64,000 bases of DNA, taken from NCBI RefSeq assembly GCF_020379485.1, contig NC_063448.1, positions 17,569,726 to 17,633,725 of the forward strand, read 5' to 3'. Positions 63,185 through 64,000 of the stretch are shown one piece after another. The position numbers were made by a program, and so were the translations under genes. The notes beneath the pieces were generated by a model. It was given only the letters and a program-made list of their open reading frames with translations, was not told the origin of the DNA and ran no database searches. Source of the stretch: Brassica napus (taxonomy: Eukaryota; Streptophyta; Magnoliopsida; Brassicales; Brassicaceae). Numbering within the stretch: the stretch's first letter is position 1; each line of letters begins with the position of its first letter.

Positions 63185-63840
63185 ATGTCGAGATTTGAAC
63201 CCTCAGATTACTCTGCCCTAAATCTCTCTGGAGATAATTACCTAAATGGGTAAAGAATACTCTTGTTGCCCTGAGATCCAGAGGACTCGGACAATGCATC
63301 AATGAGTACAATGATATCATTGACAGTGAAAGGCATAGAGCTATAACGATTATTCGTTATCATCTCACTGAGGAATTAAGAGACCTGTATCTCTATGTTG
63401 AGGATCCTTGTGACCTTTGGTTACAGTTAAGGAAAATGTTCAAACCGGTATCGTGGCAAAAGGCCAACCATGAATGGGAGATCCTCAGATTCCAGGATTT
63501 TGAATCCGTGGACAAATATAATTCTGCTCTGATGGATATTGCTTATAGTCTTGAACTATGTGGTGAAAGGATAACACATTATTCTTTATTATATAAGACC
63601 TACTCCACATTCCATCCAAAGGATGTGCTGTTGCTACACACGGCTAAGAAGTTCACCACTTATAATGATATTTTGTCATATCTTTTGGCTTCTGAACAAA
63701 GAAAGCAGAAAATCAAAGATACCATCAACAAATTTGACAAGCTTCAGAAAAGATACATTGAGCTAAAGAATAATGAGATGAGGCCTCCTATAGCTGATGA
63801 AGCTGAAGTTGAGCGCCATATGGCAACACATGCACTGTGA
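63185..63840 (+). pseudogene. Second copia gag copy with a 1-bp deletion
   Basis: Same start as the first copy, but one A is lost in a run near 63243-63246 (CCTAAATGGG versus CCTAAAATGGG), shifting the frame. The original frame is regained as an ORF from 63436 and runs past the duplicated part into unique sequence (DTINKFDKLQKRYIELK) to a stop at 63840. No zinc knuckle is present. Confidence 0.8.
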
Positions 63841-64000
63841 AGGCCATATTATATAATTGTCTTTTGACATTCTCATTTTCATGTTTCCTGAGTTTATGTT
63901 TCATGAATTGCTTTGATACTTTGCTTTATACACGACTTCATTAATAAAATGAATTGCTTTGAGTTCATGATCATTATCTTATTCAAACTGTTGTTTGATA
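63841..64000. other. Downstream interior of the copia element
   Basis: AT-rich with no frame; the window ends here before any reverse transcriptase or LTR. Confidence 0.5.

Larger units (their letters stand above)
58155..63712 (+). repeat. 2.78-kb tandem duplication from mid-LTR to mid-gag
   Basis: Copy 1 is 58155-60929 and copy 2 is 60930-63712. They are nearly identical, differing by a few substitutions and small indels such as an added TTTTTTCTCC unit near 61640. The junction shares the pentamer TCAAA with both ends of the unit. Confidence 0.92.
58065..64000 (+). mobile_element. Ty1/copia element with internal tandem duplication, running off the window
   Basis: The LTR starts TGTTATGAATCATGAATTGG at 58065 and ends AACA at 58313, followed by a primer-binding site. 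A long AT-rich leader (about 2.1 kb) precedes a UBN2-type gag. The block 58155-60929 recurs at 60930-63712, after which unique sequence follows the second gag. No reverse transcriptase or 3' LTR lies inside the window, so completeness cannot be judged. Confidence 0.82.

Overview
The window looks like nuclear DNA of a crucifer, most likely Brassica or a close relative. Its genes have introns and their predicted proteins closely resemble Arabidopsis thaliana proteins I know. Gene order is also crucifer-like. Read right to left, the host genes match my recollection of the Arabidopsis At1g25460 to At1g25540 interval: a cinnamoyl-CoA/dihydroflavonol-reductase-like gene, CRF12, ALMT4, RCN1, a GDT1/UPF0016 gene (PML4) and MED25/PFT1. 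AP4E (At1g31730 in Arabidopsis) sits between MED25 and PML4. At1g25530, At1g25510 and At1g25500 are absent, as expected after polyploidy and gene loss. Family and locus names are recalled, not searched.

Layout. 1-11.4 kb is transposon-rich: a Tourist-like element, a pumilio gene fragment, a complete but decayed PIF/Harbinger element (3747-8423, TTA duplication) and two fold-back elements, the second ending just before the MED25 promoter. MED25 (11.65-16.4 kb, 15 exons) is intact. A short Helitron, an inactive minus-strand Ty1/copia element (18330-24203) and a Helitron remnant follow. AP4E (27.2-31.3 kb) and PML4 (33.8-32.1 kb, minus) are intact. RCN1 (45.7-35.3 kb, minus) is a pseudogene, and one of its introns holds a 7.6 kb Athila-like LTR element with gag and protease but no reverse transcriptase. 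A minus-strand Helitron (46330-47971), ALMT4 (51.8-48.8 kb, minus), CRF12 with a long upstream ORF (54.7-55.9 kb, plus) and the reductase gene (57.9-56.5 kb, minus) follow. A copia element entering at 58065 fills the rest and contains a 2.78 kb internal tandem duplication.

The host genes are independent eukaryotic transcription units: a Mediator coactivator subunit, a trans-Golgi vesicle adaptor, an Mn/Ca transporter, a PP2A scaffold (broken), a vacuolar malate channel, an AP2/ERF factor and an NADPH reductase. They do not form a pathway.

I found no CRISPR array, no bacterial-type operon and no clear new enzymatic system. The most informative observations are the RCN1 pseudogene with its nested retroelement, tRNA-Ile-like internal primer-binding sites in both copia elements, modular inverted repeats in the Athila-like LTRs, the microhomology-bounded tandem duplication, and the CRF12 upstream ORF.
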